A stretch of 59,936 bases of DNA, from NCBI GenBank assembly GCA_029259115.1, contig JAPDJO010000034.1, positions 1 through 59,936 of the forward strand, in the 5' to 3' direction. The notes under the pieces are model-generated. The model was not told the origin of the DNA. It did not search any database and was given only the letters and a program-made list of their open reading frames with translations. This DNA is from Thermoplasmatota archaeon (GTDB lineage Archaea > Thermoplasmatota > E2 > DHVEG-1 > B18-G2). Shown one piece after another: positions 25,988 to 35,129 of this stretch; the first letter of the stretch is position 1; each line of letters opens with the position of its first letter. A program made the translations under genes and the position numbers.

Positions 25988-27766
25988 ATGAAAGAAGGTA
26001 GAATAATAAAGATATCTGGTCCGGTCGTTGAAGCCAAGGGAATGAGAGGAGCAAAGATGTACGATGTCGTTAGAGTGGGAGATGAAAATCTTATAGGTGA
26101 GATAATAAGGCTAAACGAGGATATTGCAACGATACAAGTTTATGAGGAGACAACCGGATTAAGACCAGGAGAAAAAGTTATTTCCACTGGAGAACCACTT
26201 TCTGCAGAGTTGGGGCCAGGACTACTGACAAACATATTTGATGGTATTCAGAGACCTCTTGTTCAGATCAAGGATAGTGTTGGAGATTTTATCACAAGAG
26301 GCATTGATATACCTGCGTTGGATAGAAAGAAGAAGTGGAAGTTTAAACCTGTAGCAAAGAAGGGAGATAAGGTTGTCTCTGGAGATGTAATTGGTGAGGT
26401 GAAAGAGACTAGCCTGGTTGTGCATAAAATAATGGTACCTCCAGGTGTTGAGGGTAAGATAAAGGAGATAGTTGGTGAAGGGGAGTTTACAGTAGAAGAT
26501 ACCATAGCAGTGGTTGAGGGTAAAAAAGGAAAAACAGAGATAAAGATGATGCAGAAGTGGCCAGTGAGAAAAGGAAGACCATACAAAAAGAGACTAGACC
26601 CAACAACTCCTCTTGTAACTGGTCAGAGGGTCATTGATACATTCTTTCCCATAGCTAAGGGAGGGACAGCAGCTATACCAGGAGGATTTGGAACTGGAAA
26701 GACTGTAATGCTTCATCAACTTGCAAAGTGGAGTGATGCGGATATCATAGTATACATAGGATGTGGAGAGAGAGGGAACGAGATGACAGATGTTTTGAGA
26801 GAGTTTCCAGAATTAAAAGATCCGAGAAGCGGAGAACCTCTGATGAACAGAACTGTACTGATAGCAAATACATCAAACATGCCCGTTGCTGCGAGAGATG
26901 CAAGCGTTTATACTGGTATAACTCTAGCAGAGTATTACAGAGACATGGGGTATGATGTTGCTCTGATGGCAGATTCAACATCGAGATGGGCAGAGGCAAT
27001 GAGGGAGATATCTGGGAGATTGGAGGAGATGCCTGGAGAGGAAGGATATCCAGCGTATCTCGCATCAAGACTTGCAGAGTTTTATGAAAGAGCTGGAAGA
27101 GTCGTAACTCTAGGATCAGAGGAAAGGGAGGGATCAATATCTGTTATGGGTGCGGTATCTCCGCCTGGCGGTGACTTCTCTGAGCCAGTTGCACAGAATA
27201 CTCTAAGGATAGTGAAGGTTTTCTGGGCTCTGGATTCGGATCTCGCAGATAGAAGGCATTTCCCGGCTATTCACTGGCTGAGATCCTATTCTCTGTATGT
27301 TGATAGCATAAGGCATTACTGGGAAAGTATAGGAAAAGGCTGGTATGAGTTGAGATCCAGAGCACTGGCTTTGCTTCAGAAAGAAGCTGAATTGCAAGAG
27401 ATAGTTAGATTGGTTGGTCCGGATGCACTACCTCAGCAGGAGAGAGCCATACTAGAAGGAGCGAGAATGATAAGAGAAGATTTTCTGCAGCAGAGCGCAT
27501 TTCATGAAATAGATACGTTCTGTCCAGAGAAGAAGCAATACGAGATGTTGAGAATAATCTTGAAATTCTTTGATAAGATGGTATCTGCAATCAACAAGGG
27601 AGTACACATAGAGGATATACTCAAGATGAAGAGCATAGAGATCATAGCAAGGATGAAGATAGTTGATAATGAAAAGTTTGAGAAGGAATTTAAAAAGGTA
27701 GAAAAAGAGGTTGAGAAGGAATTTGAATCACTTGTAGGGGGTAAACAGAATGGTAAGCAAGGCTAA
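25988..27766 (+). CDS. atpA: A-type ATP synthase catalytic subunit A
   Basis: The 592-residue catalytic subunit. Walker A is GGFGTGKT at about residues 232-239, and the A-specific non-homologous insert lies at about 115-190. [15 protein letters not shown] holds the catalytic glutamate, and [14 protein letters not shown] is also typical of catalytic A subunits. No intein interrupts the P-loop, although inteins occur there in some archaea. The 3' end overlaps atpB by 17 bases. Confidence 0.97.
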   Translation: MKEGRIIKISGPVVEAKGMRGAKMYDVVRVGDENLIGEIIRLNEDIATIQVYEETTGLRPGEKVISTGEPLSAELGPGLLTNIFDGIQRPLVQIKDSVGDFITRGIDIPALDRKKKWKFKPVAKKGDKVVSGDVIGEVKETSLVVHKIMVPPGVEGKIKEIVGEGEFTVEDTIAVVEGKKGKTEIKMMQKWPVRKGRPYKKRLDPTTPLVTGQRVIDTFFPIAKGGTAAIPGGFGTGKTVMLHQLAKWSDADIIVYIGCGERGNEMTDVLREFPELKDPRSGEPLMNRTVLIANTSNMPVAARDASVYTGITLAEYYRDMGYDVALMADSTSRWAEAMREISGRLEEMPGEEGYPAYLASRLAEFYERAGRVVTLGSEEREGSISVMGAVSPPGGDFSEPVAQNTLRIVKVFWALDSDLADRRHFPAIHWLRSYSLYVDSIRHYWESIGKGWYELRSRALALLQKEAELQEIVRLVGPDALPQQERAILEGARMIREDFLQQSAFHEIDTFCPEKKQYEMLRIILKFFDKMVSAINKGVHIEDILKMKSIEIIARMKIVDNEKFEKEFKKVEKEVEKEFESLVGGKQNGKQG

Positions 27767-29150
27767 GGAGTATTCTACCGTAGCTGAGGTAACAGGTCCT
27801 CTTCTGATAATCGAGGGGGTGGAAGGCGTAGCATATGGAGAGGTAGTGAAGATAAAGACATCAACAGGAGAGGAGAGAACCGGCCAAGTTTTAGAGGCTC
27901 AGGAGGATAAGGCTGTTGTTCAGGTATTTGAAGGTACAAAGGGTCTGGATACAAAGTTCACATCGGTGAGATTTACTGGAGAAACGATGAAGATAGGTCT
28001 ATCAAGAGATATGCTGGGGAGAATATTCGATGGCATGGGCAGACCAAGAGATGGTTTACCAGACATAATTCCAGAGGAGATGAGAGATATAAATGGTTTG
28101 CCAATAAATCCAACTGCTAGAGAGTATCCAAGAGAGTTTATAGAGACGGGAATATCAGCCATAGACGGCATGAATACCCTTGTAAGGGGTCAGAAGCTAC
28201 CCATATTCTCAGGCTCTGGTTTACCTCATAATGAGCTCGCCGCTCAGATAGCGAGGCAAGCCAAAGTTAAAGGTAAGGGAGAGGAGTTCGCTGTAGTTTT
28301 CTGTGCGATGGGAATAACTGAGGAGGAGGCAAACTTCTTTATAAAGAATTTCAGAGAAACTGGAGCCATAGAGAGGACTGTTGTTTTTCTCAACCTCGCT
28401 GATGAGCCGACGATAGAGAGGATTATACTACCAAGAATGGCTCTTACATGTGCAGAGTATCTCGCTTTTGATTTAGATATGCATGTTTTGGTTATATTGA
28501 CTGATATGACAAACTATGCGGAGGCTTTGAGAGAGATATCAGCGGCAAGAGAAGAGGTTCCAGGAAGGAGAGGATACCCTGGATACATGTATACAGATCT
28601 CGCTACGATCTATGAGAGAGCTGGAAGAATTAAAGGAAAGAAAGGATCCATCACTCAGATTCCCATACTGAGTATGCCAGACGATGATATCACACATCCA
28701 ATTCCTGATCTTACAGGTTATATAACCGAGGGGCAGATAGTTTTATCCAGAGAGCTACACAACAAGGGCATATATCCTCCGATAGCTGTCCTTCCATCTC
28801 TATCTAGATTGATGGCTCGGGGTATAGGTAAAGATAGAACGAGAGAGGATCATGCTCAGGTTTCTGATCAGTTGTATGCTGCGTATGCAGAGGGTTGTGA
28901 TCTCAGAGATCTTGTGGCTATAGTTGGAGAAGAAGCACTATCTGAGAGAGATAAGGCATATCTTAAATTTGCTGACGAGTTTGAGAGGAGATTTGTTTCT
29001 CAGGGAAGGGATGAGGATAGATCTATAGAGGAGACATTGACCATAGGATGGGAGCTCTTGTCCATAATTCCAAAGGCTGAGTTGAAGAAGATAGATCCGA
29101 AATACATAGAGAAATACTATCCAAAATCAGAGAGGGAGCATGAAGAGTGA
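27750..29150 (+). CDS. atpB: A-type ATP synthase regulatory subunit B
   Basis: The 466-residue non-catalytic nucleotide-binding subunit that alternates with A in the head. The degenerate P-loop region reads [18 protein letters not shown] instead of a Walker [38 protein letters not shown] and the C-terminal [20 protein letters not shown] are family hallmarks. It overlaps atpA at its start and atpD by 11 bases at its end. Confidence 0.97.
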   Translation: MVSKAKEYSTVAEVTGPLLIIEGVEGVAYGEVVKIKTSTGEERTGQVLEAQEDKAVVQVFEGTKGLDTKFTSVRFTGETMKIGLSRDMLGRIFDGMGRPRDGLPDIIPEEMRDINGLPINPTAREYPREFIETGISAIDGMNTLVRGQKLPIFSGSGLPHNELAAQIARQAKVKGKGEEFAVVFCAMGITEEEANFFIKNFRETGAIERTVVFLNLADEPTIERIILPRMALTCAEYLAFDLDMHVLVILTDMTNYAEALREISAAREEVPGRRGYPGYMYTDLATIYERAGRIKGKKGSITQIPILSMPDDDITHPIPDLTGYITEGQIVLSRELHNKGIYPPIAVLPSLSRLMARGIGKDRTREDHAQVSDQLYAAYAEGCDLRDLVAIVGEEALSERDKAYLKFADEFERRFVSQGRDEDRSIEETLTIGWELLSIIPKAELKKIDPKYIEKYYPKSEREHEE

Positions 29151-29799
29151 GATAATAGAAGGGGTAAAACCTACAAGGATGGAGTTGCTTAGAATAAGAA
29201 AGAGACTAGAACTAGCTGAGAAAGGTCATAAGCTCTTGGAAGACAAGAGGGATGCACTTATAGAGAGATTTTTCAAATCCATAAAGAGAAGAGACGAGAT
29301 AAAGAGAGAGGTTGAAGATATTCTCAGCAAAGCTATGCAAGCCCTCATCGAGGCTGAGATGATAATGGGTATTGATCAGGTAAGGATCTCGGCTAAGATG
29401 GTAGGCAAAATAGGAGAATTGAGATTTCTCAGAGATAACATAATGGGGGTTAAGGTTCCGAAGATAGACAGAGAAAATCTGGATTTAAGAGCAGAGAGAT
29501 TCTACAGTTTTACAGGTACATGCATAAGATTGGATGAGGCAAAAAAACTCTTTGAAGAGGCTTTGAGAAAGCTTATTGATTTAGCGGAGATAGATGGAGC
29601 TGTTAAAGCTCTGGCTTTGGAGATAGAGAAAACGAAGAGAAGAGTGAACGTTCTAGAGAATGTTCTTATACCAAAGCTTCAGGCTACGAGGAAAAGGATA
29701 GAGATGCTATTGGAAGAGAGGGAAAGGGAGGATTTCTTTAGAAGGAAAAGGATAAAAGCTATAATGGAGAGGAGGAGCATTGCTAGAGGATCAACTTGA
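29140..29799 (+). CDS. atpD: A-type ATP synthase subunit D
   Basis: The 219-residue central rotor shaft. Two long helices pair as a coiled coil: N-terminal [32 protein letters not shown] and C-terminal [24 protein letters not shown], both conserved. Its last 20 bases overlap the start of the following small gene. Confidence 0.95.
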   Translation: MKSEIIEGVKPTRMELLRIRKRLELAEKGHKLLEDKRDALIERFFKSIKRRDEIKREVEDILSKAMQALIEAEMIMGIDQVRISAKMVGKIGELRFLRDNIMGVKVPKIDRENLDLRAERFYSFTGTCIRLDEAKKLFEEALRKLIDLAEIDGAVKALALEIEKTKRRVNVLENVLIPKLQATRKRIEMLLEEREREDFFRRKRIKAIMERRSIARGST

Positions 29800-29926
29800 A
29801 GAGATTTTGGATTCTCCAGAAGAGAGGGCAAAATGGATCAGGAGATTTAGAATAGCCTATCTTCTTTGGATGATAATGCTGGTTTTAGGCATACTATTTT
29901 TAGCTCTCTATTATCTAATAAAATAA
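29780..29926 (+). CDS. Small membrane protein, AhaG-like last gene of the ATP synthase operon
   Basis: A 48-residue protein starting at TTG 29780, overlapping the atpD end, with AGGAGG four bases upstream inside atpD. Residues 1-25 are charged ([22 protein letters not shown]), and residues 27-46 form one membrane helix (AYLLWMIMLVLGILFLALYY). The Methanosarcina mazei aha operon ends in the same way with a small hydrophobic gene, ahaG, of unknown role. The match is by position, size and hydrophobicity, not by proven homology. Loss of the overlap signals would argue against translation. Confidence 0.65.
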   Translation: MLEDQLEEILDSPEERAKWIRRFRIAYLLWMIMLVLGILFLALYYLIK

Positions 29927-29942
29927 AAGAGAGAGGTTTAGA

Positions 29943-30335
29943 TTAGTCTTTACCGATATCCCATATAGCTCTTATCGCTAGCAGTCCTGCGGCTGGCGCT
30001 ATGAATACTGCTAGGGTTGTTGCTACACCCTCAAACAACCAGCCTATGAGCGGTACCATCCCGAAGAGAGTTGCTGTTGCTCCTATACCTACTATAACCA
30101 GCGCTGCTATCAGAAAGTTCGGTATCTCTTCTCTGGTTATAGTTCCGAGTCCAAAGAACGCTATGATACCAACGATGAGACCAAGTACTGCTAGAAATCC
30201 TGAGATATATGCAGCTGCGCTACTGCCCTCTATCCATCGTTCCCAGAATATACCTACTACTACCGCTACCACTATACCTATCAAAAATGCCCATGCTCCA
30301 GCTTTTGCTAGCACATCTTTCTCTGCCTTAGCCAT
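29943..30335 (-). CDS. Four-helix membrane protein, unknown
   Basis: A 130-residue very hydrophobic protein with four predicted membrane helices (starting WAFLIGIVVAVVVGIFW, YISGFLAVLGLIVGIIAF, FLIAALVIVGIGATATLFG and VATTLAVFIAPAAGLLAI). Small alanine and glycine residues abound. I do not recognise the family. It converges with the ATP synthase operon 16 bases after its last gene. A strong GGAGG (GGAGGATAGAAA) precedes the ATG at 30335. Confidence 0.7.
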   Translation of the reverse strand: MAKAEKDVLAKAGAWAFLIGIVVAVVVGIFWERWIEGSSAAAYISGFLAVLGLIVGIIAFFGLGTITREEIPNFLIAALVIVGIGATATLFGMVPLIGWLFEGVATTLAVFIAPAAGLLAIRAIWDIGKD

Positions 30336-30424
30336 TTTCTATCCTCCTCATCCCTCCTAGTGAATCTAAAAAGTTTCCTCATCATTTATAAATATTTCTT
30401 CAATCGCCTAGCTCGATTTCGTCT

Positions 30425-30459
30425 AAAAACGAAAATTTCTAAATCAATTTTTCGTTTTT
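30425..30459 (-). terminator. Inverted repeat after ndk
   Basis: AAAAACGAAAA (30425-30435) and TTTTCGTTTTT (30449-30459) are perfect 11-bp inverted arms just downstream of the ndk stop. On the minus strand the right part reads as T-rich RNA, fitting archaeal T-tract termination. The same 130-base gap also holds ATTTCGT and ACGAAAAT arms near 30416-30436 that overlap this one. Confidence 0.4.
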
Positions 30460-30465
30460 TGCAGA

Positions 30466-30921
30466 TTATTCAGTCAGCCAGTCTTCGTCTATTCTCTTGT
30501 AATCGCATATCTCCTCTTTCTTAAACCATAGGTTTATCTCGAATTCCGCAGTCTCTTTTCCATCGGACGCATGAACGATGTTTCTCCCTATGTGCTGAGC
30601 ATAATCCCCTCTTATCGTACCTGGCTCAGCTTCTTGAGGATTTGTTTTACCAACCATCTTTCTTACCATCTCTATAACATTGTATCCTTCCAGAACCATC
30701 GCAACGACAGGAGATGATGTTATGTACTTAACCGTAGGTTCAAAGAAAGGCTTTCCTCTGTGCACTTCATAATGCTTCTCTGCAAGCTCTCTATCCACTT
30801 TGATCATCTTCATTGCAACTACCTTTATTCCTCTCTTCTCGAACCTTGATATTATCTCTCCTATCAGTCCTCTCTGGACAGCATCGGGCTTTATCATGAC
30901 AAAAGTTTTTTCTTTTTCCAT
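30466..30921 (-). CDS. ndk: Nucleoside diphosphate kinase
   Basis: A 151-residue enzyme that keeps NTP pools balanced by moving the gamma phosphate. KTFVMIKPDAVQRGLIGEI at the N-terminus and the active-site histidine in GRNIVHASDG are diagnostic. ATG 30921 is preferred to the in-frame ATG at 30930 because it matches the family start (MEKEKTF). In many archaea ndk is linked to rpl24e and infB; here it is alone. Confidence 0.95.
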   Translation of the reverse strand: MEKEKTFVMIKPDAVQRGLIGEIISRFEKRGIKVVAMKMIKVDRELAEKHYEVHRGKPFFEPTVKYITSSPVVAMVLEGYNVIEMVRKMVGKTNPQEAEPGTIRGDYAQHIGRNIVHASDGKETAEFEINLWFKKEEICDYKRIDEDWLTE

Positions 30922-30957
30922 GATCTTCACCCTTGCAGAAGGGTATGCAAATCCTGT

Positions 30958-31647
30958 TTATAGAGTTAACGAGATGTAGTGGGCAATTAAGAGAGAAATC
31001 AGATTGTAGGATGCATGAGGTATTATGGAAGAAAGCAAATTCTTACTCTTTACAACTATGTAACTGAAGATTACTCCTATCGCTATCGGTAAGATAACTT
31101 GGTAGATTTGATTGTAAGAGAGATGAGCCAGACCAAACAGGAGAGAAGAGAGAAAGATACCGATATGATAATTTCCATTTAAACTGAGTTTCTCCATCAA
31201 AAACCCTCTGAAGAAAACCTCTTCTCCAGATGACTGAGCTAAGGCTATGAAAACTATAGATGGAATAGACAAGGTTCTGGCTATCTTCTTTACTAGAGGA
31301 TTGTCATATTCTTCTCCAGATGTTTTGATGTAGATTCCAACGAGCATGAGAACAAACATCATGAGAGAGAATCCTATTACACCATAAACGATAGCTAGCC
31401 CGAGGTTCTTTTTCCTTATCTTGAGATAGTCCAGAACATCTTCCGTCTTTTTCCCGTCAATTAGATAAAGCCAGCTCAGGGGGATTGATATTAGCAAAAA
31501 TAACGTTATAAGAGAGTTTGTAATCATAGAACGCTCGGTTATCTCTATTTCTTGCGTGTAGGATGAACCCATTAAAGGTCTGATGTAAAATGCCAGGATA
31601 AAGAAGAAAAGCAGAATGATGGGAATGATCTTCAAAGCCTTCTTCAT
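30958..31647 (-). CDS. CPBP intramembrane metalloprotease
   Basis: A 229-residue membrane protein of the CPBP/Abi family (Rce1-like). The catalytic motif EEVFFRGFL (glutamates at about residue 145) and the second motif FGLAHLSYN supply the zinc or nucleophile residues. About six to seven hydrophobic helices are visible. CPBP members process prenylated proteins or bacteriocin-related peptides; the archaeal substrate is unknown. It is followed closely by ndk on the same strand, but with a 36-base gap. Confidence 0.85.
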   Translation of the reverse strand: MKKALKIIPIILLFFFILAFYIRPLMGSSYTQEIEITERSMITNSLITLFLLISIPLSWLYLIDGKKTEDVLDYLKIRKKNLGLAIVYGVIGFSLMMFVLMLVGIYIKTSGEEYDNPLVKKIARTLSIPSIVFIALAQSSGEEVFFRGFLMEKLSLNGNYHIGIFLSSLLFGLAHLSYNQIYQVILPIAIGVIFSYIVVKSKNLLSSIIPHASYNLISLLIAHYISLTL

Positions 31648-31704
31648 CTTATCTGCTTTTGCATTTCCTAAAGGTTTTTAAATTATTGCCTAATCTCCTC
31701 TTAG

Positions 31705-31779
31705 GGGCCCGTGGGGTAGCTTGGCTTATCCTCGTGGCTTTGGGAGCCATGGACTCCGGTTCAAATCCGGGCGGGCCCA
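31705..31779 (+). tRNA. tRNA-Pro (anticodon TGG)
   Basis: The acceptor stem GGGCCCG pairs with CGGGCCC. The anticodon stem GTGGC/GCCAT closes the loop TTTGGGA with anticodon TGG. The T-arm is TCCGG-TTCAAAT-CCGGG and the discriminator is A. CCA is not encoded and no intron is seen. A T-tract (ATTTTTG) follows directly. It shares a 20-base identical 5' half with the other tRNA-Pro in this window. Confidence 0.95.
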
Positions 31780-31857
31780 TTTTTGGGAGTTTTATGGGAA
31801 TTGAGTGTGAGTAATTTTTGAAAAGTTTTAAATTAAGAAAAGGATACAGACAATAAG

Positions 31858-32208
31858 ATGTTTATTTTTGAGAAGCAGTTTGTACCGACAAGAAAAGACA
31901 TAGAAAATAACGAGGTTAAAAAACTAGCCGAAAGGTTAACTTGTCAGTTAGTAGACCACACAGGACTAAAACACTCTCAGTTAAAGCGGAGCAGACAACC
32001 AAGCTTGGAATTACCTTTCAGAAATTATGCCATCTATTATGAGGAAGACGAGATAATGACTTTCTCCCTCATGAGATCTTTCAGAATATCTTTGGAGAAT
32101 GAGCTTTGCGGAGATTTGAACAGAATATCAAAAATTTTAATAGAACAAAAAGAGAAGGATTTGGTATTGAAAGTATGGAATGGATTGCATAAAAGGATAC
32201 ATTCTTAA
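31858..32208 (+). CDS. Hypothetical 116-residue protein
   Basis: A small mixed-charge soluble protein (MFIFEKQFVPTRKDIENNEV onward) with no motif that I recognise, and no signal peptide or membrane helix. Its ATG is preceded by an AT-rich region (AAAGTTTTAAATTAAG near 31822-31837) that can serve as a promoter, giving a nearly leaderless mRNA. It follows tRNA-Pro in a gene-poor stretch of the window, so it may be accessory. Confidence 0.5.
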   Translation: MFIFEKQFVPTRKDIENNEVKKLAERLTCQLVDHTGLKHSQLKRSRQPSLELPFRNYAIYYEEDEIMTFSLMRSFRISLENELCGDLNRISKILIEQKEKDLVLKVWNGLHKRIHS

Positions 32209-32622
32209 TACCATTCTTTTCAATTTCTTCTCATAACCTGAGTAGGAACATCCGGCATAAAATAAGATGACTCTCTCTTTTCTCTGTACTAGAGATGAAA
32301 AGTTCGCATTCTAGAAATTTCAAGGAGTTCATGGTATTTAAAAGTCTTTGGGGGTTGGGTGCGGATATTATCTTGCTACAACCAATCTGAAATGTCTTGT
32401 TTTCTTTTGTTTTGCCTCTCGCTCTATACATCTCAGCTACATGAGCAACTATTCTGTCATGTTTCCTTTGTGATGCTGGCCCCCGCCTCGAGATGTTATC
32501 TCCTCCTTTTACCCCTCATGGTCGTTTCCCCTTCTCCTCTATGCCTTGCAATGTGGATATGCAAAGCATGAAGATTTTCTGCATGATTTGGTTCATCCAA
32601 GAATTTCAATTAACGGGGGTTA
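32209..32622. other. Gene-poor stretch, 414 bases
   Basis: I find no convincing gene. Two short open frames here lack ribosome-binding sites and have odd composition. One imperfect hairpin (ATGCCTTGCA at 32541-32550 with TGCAAAGCAT at 32560-32569) pairs fully on the minus strand if one G-U is allowed. TATTTAAAAG near 32335 looks like a TATA box, but nothing clear follows it. Confidence 0.4.
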
Positions 32623-32823
32623 CTAGATAATATTCTGCTGTGTAGGTAACAGGTGGAGGATTATGGAAATCACTAGTAGAATTACTCCAGTTATTCCGAG
32701 TAGGATAGTGTTTATTGGACCACCTACTGTTACGTTGATTATATGTGTTACTATTAGCATTACTCCAAAGATGGCGAGTATCGATGGAACGTCTCTACCT
32801 GTAATGTTTATTTGAATTGCCAT
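32623..32823 (-). CDS. Small two-helix membrane protein
   Basis: A 66-residue protein with a short polar start (MAIQINITGRDV) and two hydrophobic helices (PSILAIFGVMLIVTHIINV and TILLGITGVILLVISIILHLL). GGGTGAT precedes the ATG by six bases, which supports translation. I do not recognise the family. Confidence 0.55.
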   Translation of the reverse strand: MAIQINITGRDVPSILAIFGVMLIVTHIINVTVGGPINTILLGITGVILLVISIILHLLPTQQNII

Positions 32824-32881
32824 TTTTTATCACCCGATAAATATCTAGCAGTTCTATTTTAAATAATTTATTTTACTAGGC

Positions 32882-32917
32882 TTTTTACCAAGTATAGGTG
32901 TAATTTTTACCAAGTAT
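32882..32917. repeat. Two 14-bp direct repeats, 22-bp period
   Basis: TTTTTACCAAGTAT occurs at 32882-32895 and again at 32904-32917. The 22-bp spacing places both copies on the same face of the helix, as for a dimer-binding operator. They lie upstream of the 66-residue membrane protein gene on the minus strand. The rest of the 285-base gap to 33108 is AT-rich, and I see nothing else in it. Confidence 0.45.
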
Positions 32918-33108
32918 GAATACAAACATAAAAATTTAAGACAGAAAAGTGATTAATCTAACTGTATCTAGTAATTCTCTACCTGACACCGTTAAAACAG
33001 ACTAAAGTAAGATCGAGGTACATTTGCTTTTCATGCATTACAATCAAAGATACTACACAGTTCGTCCAAACATTTGATAAGGATATCCTGAATTATAATT
33101 GGGCGGAT

Positions 33109-33240
33109 ATGCCAAAATGCAAAATCTGCGGGAAGGAATATCCTCCTGAAAAAATGGTTGGAGATATCTGTATAAACTGTGCGAGTGCGATGATGCAGAA
33201 GAATGGTATTGATTTTGGATTAGGAATTGAAAACCTGTAA
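33109..33240 (+). CDS. 43-residue zinc-ribbon microprotein
   Basis: The frame reads MPKCKICGKEYPPEKM and continues to CINCASAMMQKNG, so two CXXC pairs 17 residues apart make a plausible treble-clef or ribbon zinc site. The last 15 residues are uncharged and flexible. GGGCGGAT lies just before the ATG. It stands 54 bases upstream of the MNT/HEPN pair on the same strand. Similar short zinc ribbons occur widely in methanogen-group archaea, but their partners are unknown. Confidence 0.6.
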   Translation: MPKCKICGKEYPPEKMVGDICINCASAMMQKNGIDFGLGIENL

Positions 33241-33294
33241 AGACATTTCAACGACAATAACTAAATATACAAGTTCCTATAATGTGTAGAGGCT

Positions 33295-33588
33295 ATGGAT
33301 GATCTGGAGAAAATCAAGAAAATTCTGCAAGATCACAAGAAAGAGCTCTATGAAAAATATAAGATTAAGAAGATAGGAATCTTTGGCTCGTTTGTTAGAG
33401 GAGAAAACAACAGAAAGAGCGATATAGATATACTCGTGGAGTTTGAGGAGGTTCCCGGATTAATCAAATTTATAGAGATAGAAGACTACCTGAGCAAACT
33501 TCTAGGGAGAAAAGTTGATCTCGTTAGAAAAAAAGCTATCAGGAAAGAATTGAAGAAGGAGATACTTAAACAGGTTGCATATGTATGA
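33295..33588 (+). CDS. mntA: MntA-type minimal nucleotidyltransferase (antitoxin)
   Basis: A 97-residue minimal nucleotidyltransferase. The signature is GSFVRGENNRKSDIDILVEF (about residue 29-48): GS, ten residues, then DXD, with a third acid further on. In characterised HEPN/MNT pairs, MntA silences its partner by adding AMP groups to a tyrosine of the HXY motif. It overlaps the HEPN gene by four bases (ATGA). The promoter element AAATATACAAG lies about 25 bases upstream. Confidence 0.85.
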   Translation: MDDLEKIKKILQDHKKELYEKYKIKKIGIFGSFVRGENNRKSDIDILVEFEEVPGLIKFIEIEDYLSKLLGRKVDLVRKKAIRKELKKEILKQVAYV

Positions 33589-33929
33589 AAAGAGAATATC
33601 TGTTTTTCTTGAAGGATATCCTTGATGCGATAGAAAAGATAGAGGAGTTTGTGGGTAATATGGGTTTTGACGAGTTCACCAAGGATGACAAAACAGTTAG
33701 TGCAGTGATAAGGAAGCTTGAGATTATAGGAGAAGCAACCAAATATTTGCCAGCAGAGCTGAGAAGAAAATATCCTGATCTCCCCTGGAGCAGTATGGCT
33801 AAACTTAGAGACAGATTGATACATGGTTATTTCGTTGTTGATTATGAAATCATATGGAACGTGATAAAGAAGGAATTACCCCTATTAAAACCAAAATTAG
33901 AGAAGATCCTAAAAGAATTAGAATCCTAA
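33585..33929 (+). CDS. hepT: HepT-type HEPN ribonuclease toxin (DUF86)
   Basis: A 114-residue all-helical HEPN protein. The active-site motif RDRLIHGYF (R-X4-H-X-Y, about residue 81-89) is intact, and IRKLEIIGEATKYLP is typical of the DUF86/HepT group. The Tyr is the expected AMPylation target of the upstream MntA. Toxicity is inferred from the family, and whether this copy is active cannot be told from sequence. Confidence 0.87.
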   Translation: MKREYLFFLKDILDAIEKIEEFVGNMGFDEFTKDDKTVSAVIRKLEIIGEATKYLPAELRRKYPDLPWSSMAKLRDRLIHGYFVVDYEIIWNVIKKELPLLKPKLEKILKELES

Positions 33930-33932
33930 TTT

Positions 33933-34439
33933 TTACCTCTCATACTTCCCCATAAGCGCTGCTTTGTCTAAAACATGTCCAGACATTGCATTGATTAAAT
34001 CATCTTTTGTTGAGCCTTCCTGAAGATCGAGAAATGTATCCAGAGCATAGACCTTGAAATAGTATCTATGCACAGACCCTTCAGGAGGACAAGGTCCTCC
34101 ATAACCTATCTTCCCAAAATCATTCCTACCTTGAGGATAGCTAATATTCTCACCCTCCTTTATCCCTTTCACGCTCGCTGGTATGTTCCACACGATCCAA
34201 TGAGTGAATGTTCCGCCTGGTGCATCTGGGTCCTCCATGATTATAACGAGTGATTTAGCCTTCTCTGGCACGTTCGAAAAGTTTAGAGGAGGATTGATGT
34301 TTTCTCCATCACAGGTGTATTTCTCGGGAATAAACTCCCCATCTTTGAAAGCCTCAGATGTTACCTTCATTCCATTTTTCTCAAAACACCCAATAAAGAG
34401 CAGAGAAAGGATCAAGATCAAAGGCAACACACGTTTCAT
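33933..34439 (-). CDS. YbhB/YbcL (PEBP) family lipoprotein
   Basis: A 168-residue protein of the phosphatidylethanolamine-binding-like family. The start is moved to ATG 34439 so that the lipoprotein signal MKRVLPLILILSLLFIGC is at the N-terminus. Family motifs are YTCDGENINPPLNF, MEDPDAPGGTFTHWIVWNI (ligand-site DPDAPXXXXXHW) and YGGPCPPEGSVHRYYFKVYALD. The ligand is unknown. It is on the opposite strand to the HAD gene, with only 48 bases between the two starts. Confidence 0.88.
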   Translation of the reverse strand: MKRVLPLILILSLLFIGCFEKNGMKVTSEAFKDGEFIPEKYTCDGENINPPLNFSNVPEKAKSLVIIMEDPDAPGGTFTHWIVWNIPASVKGIKEGENISYPQGRNDFGKIGYGGPCPPEGSVHRYYFKVYALDTFLDLQEGSTKDDLINAMSGHVLDKAALMGKYER

Positions 34440-34487
34440 GATCTTCAAATCAGGGAACAGTTTAAAAACCGTTTCTGATTCCATTCC

Positions 34488-35129
34488 ATGAACTACAAAC
34501 TGATAGCGTTTGATATGGACGATACTCTTCTTTCTGGAAGAACGATCTATGTTATTGCTGATAGGAAAGGTTTCAGAGATGAGGTTGACAGGATAATATC
34601 CATGGAGATACCAAACTACAGAAAAACCATGGAGATAGCAAAACTCTTAGAGGGTATGAGTGTAGAAGAATTTCTGGAAATCTTTAGATCAATACCACTC
34701 AATGATAACGTGCCTGAGGTTTTTGATGAGATAAGGAAGAAAAAGATAAAGACAGCGATAATAAGCAATAGCTATGATATAGCTGCCAAGGATCTCGCAG
34801 AGAGATTAAAAATAGACTTCGTCATTGCAAACGAGCTTATCGTCAAAGATGGAATAATAACAGGCGTAGTAATACCGCACAACAGAAATCCAGTTGATAA
34901 AATAGGAGATTGCAGATCATACTCTGTTTGTAAAAGCGAGGCTCTGGAAGAGATCTGTAGGAAATTAAATATAGATCCATCTGAAACTATTGCGATCGGT
35001 GATGGGAGTATTGACAGATTCATGCTGAGTACAGCGGGACTAGGTATAGCTTATAGACCAAAAGCAAATCTCGAAGAGTATGCGGATGTTGTTATTGATG
35101 ATATGATAGAGTTACTCAGGTTCCTCTAA
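34488..35129 (+). CDS. HAD phosphatase, SerB-like
   Basis: A 213-residue haloacid-dehalogenase phosphatase. Motif I is FDMDDTLLSG, motif II is TAIISNSYD, and motif III/IV is IAIGDGSIDRFML. The cap is small and helical, as in phosphoserine phosphatase. However, the substrate could differ: GD-SID replaces the usual GDG-ND, and no serine pathway genes are near. It overlaps the convergent glycosyltransferase by 14 bases. Confidence 0.82.
   Translation: MNYKLIAFDMDDTLLSGRTIYVIADRKGFRDEVDRIISMEIPNYRKTMEIAKLLEGMSVEEFLEIFRSIPLNDNVPEVFDEIRKKKIKTAIISNSYDIAAKDLAERLKIDFVIANELIVKDGIITGVVIPHNRNPVDKIGDCRSYSVCKSEALEEICRKLNIDPSETIAIGDGSIDRFMLSTAGLGIAYRPKANLEEYADVVIDDMIELLRFL

Noticed and set aside
32231..32431. 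66-codon minus-strand frame in the same gap
   Set aside because: No ribosome-binding site, promoter or recognisable motif. It overlaps the other weak frame.
32359..32571. 70-codon hydrophobic open frame in the gap after the 116-residue protein
   Set aside because: No ribosome-binding site, cysteine- and leucine-rich chance composition, and codon use unlike the neighbours.
31780..33929. Integrated mobile element at tRNA-Pro
   Set aside because: No integrase, no duplicated tRNA 3' end as a direct repeat, and no plasmid or viral genes; only small accessory-looking genes.
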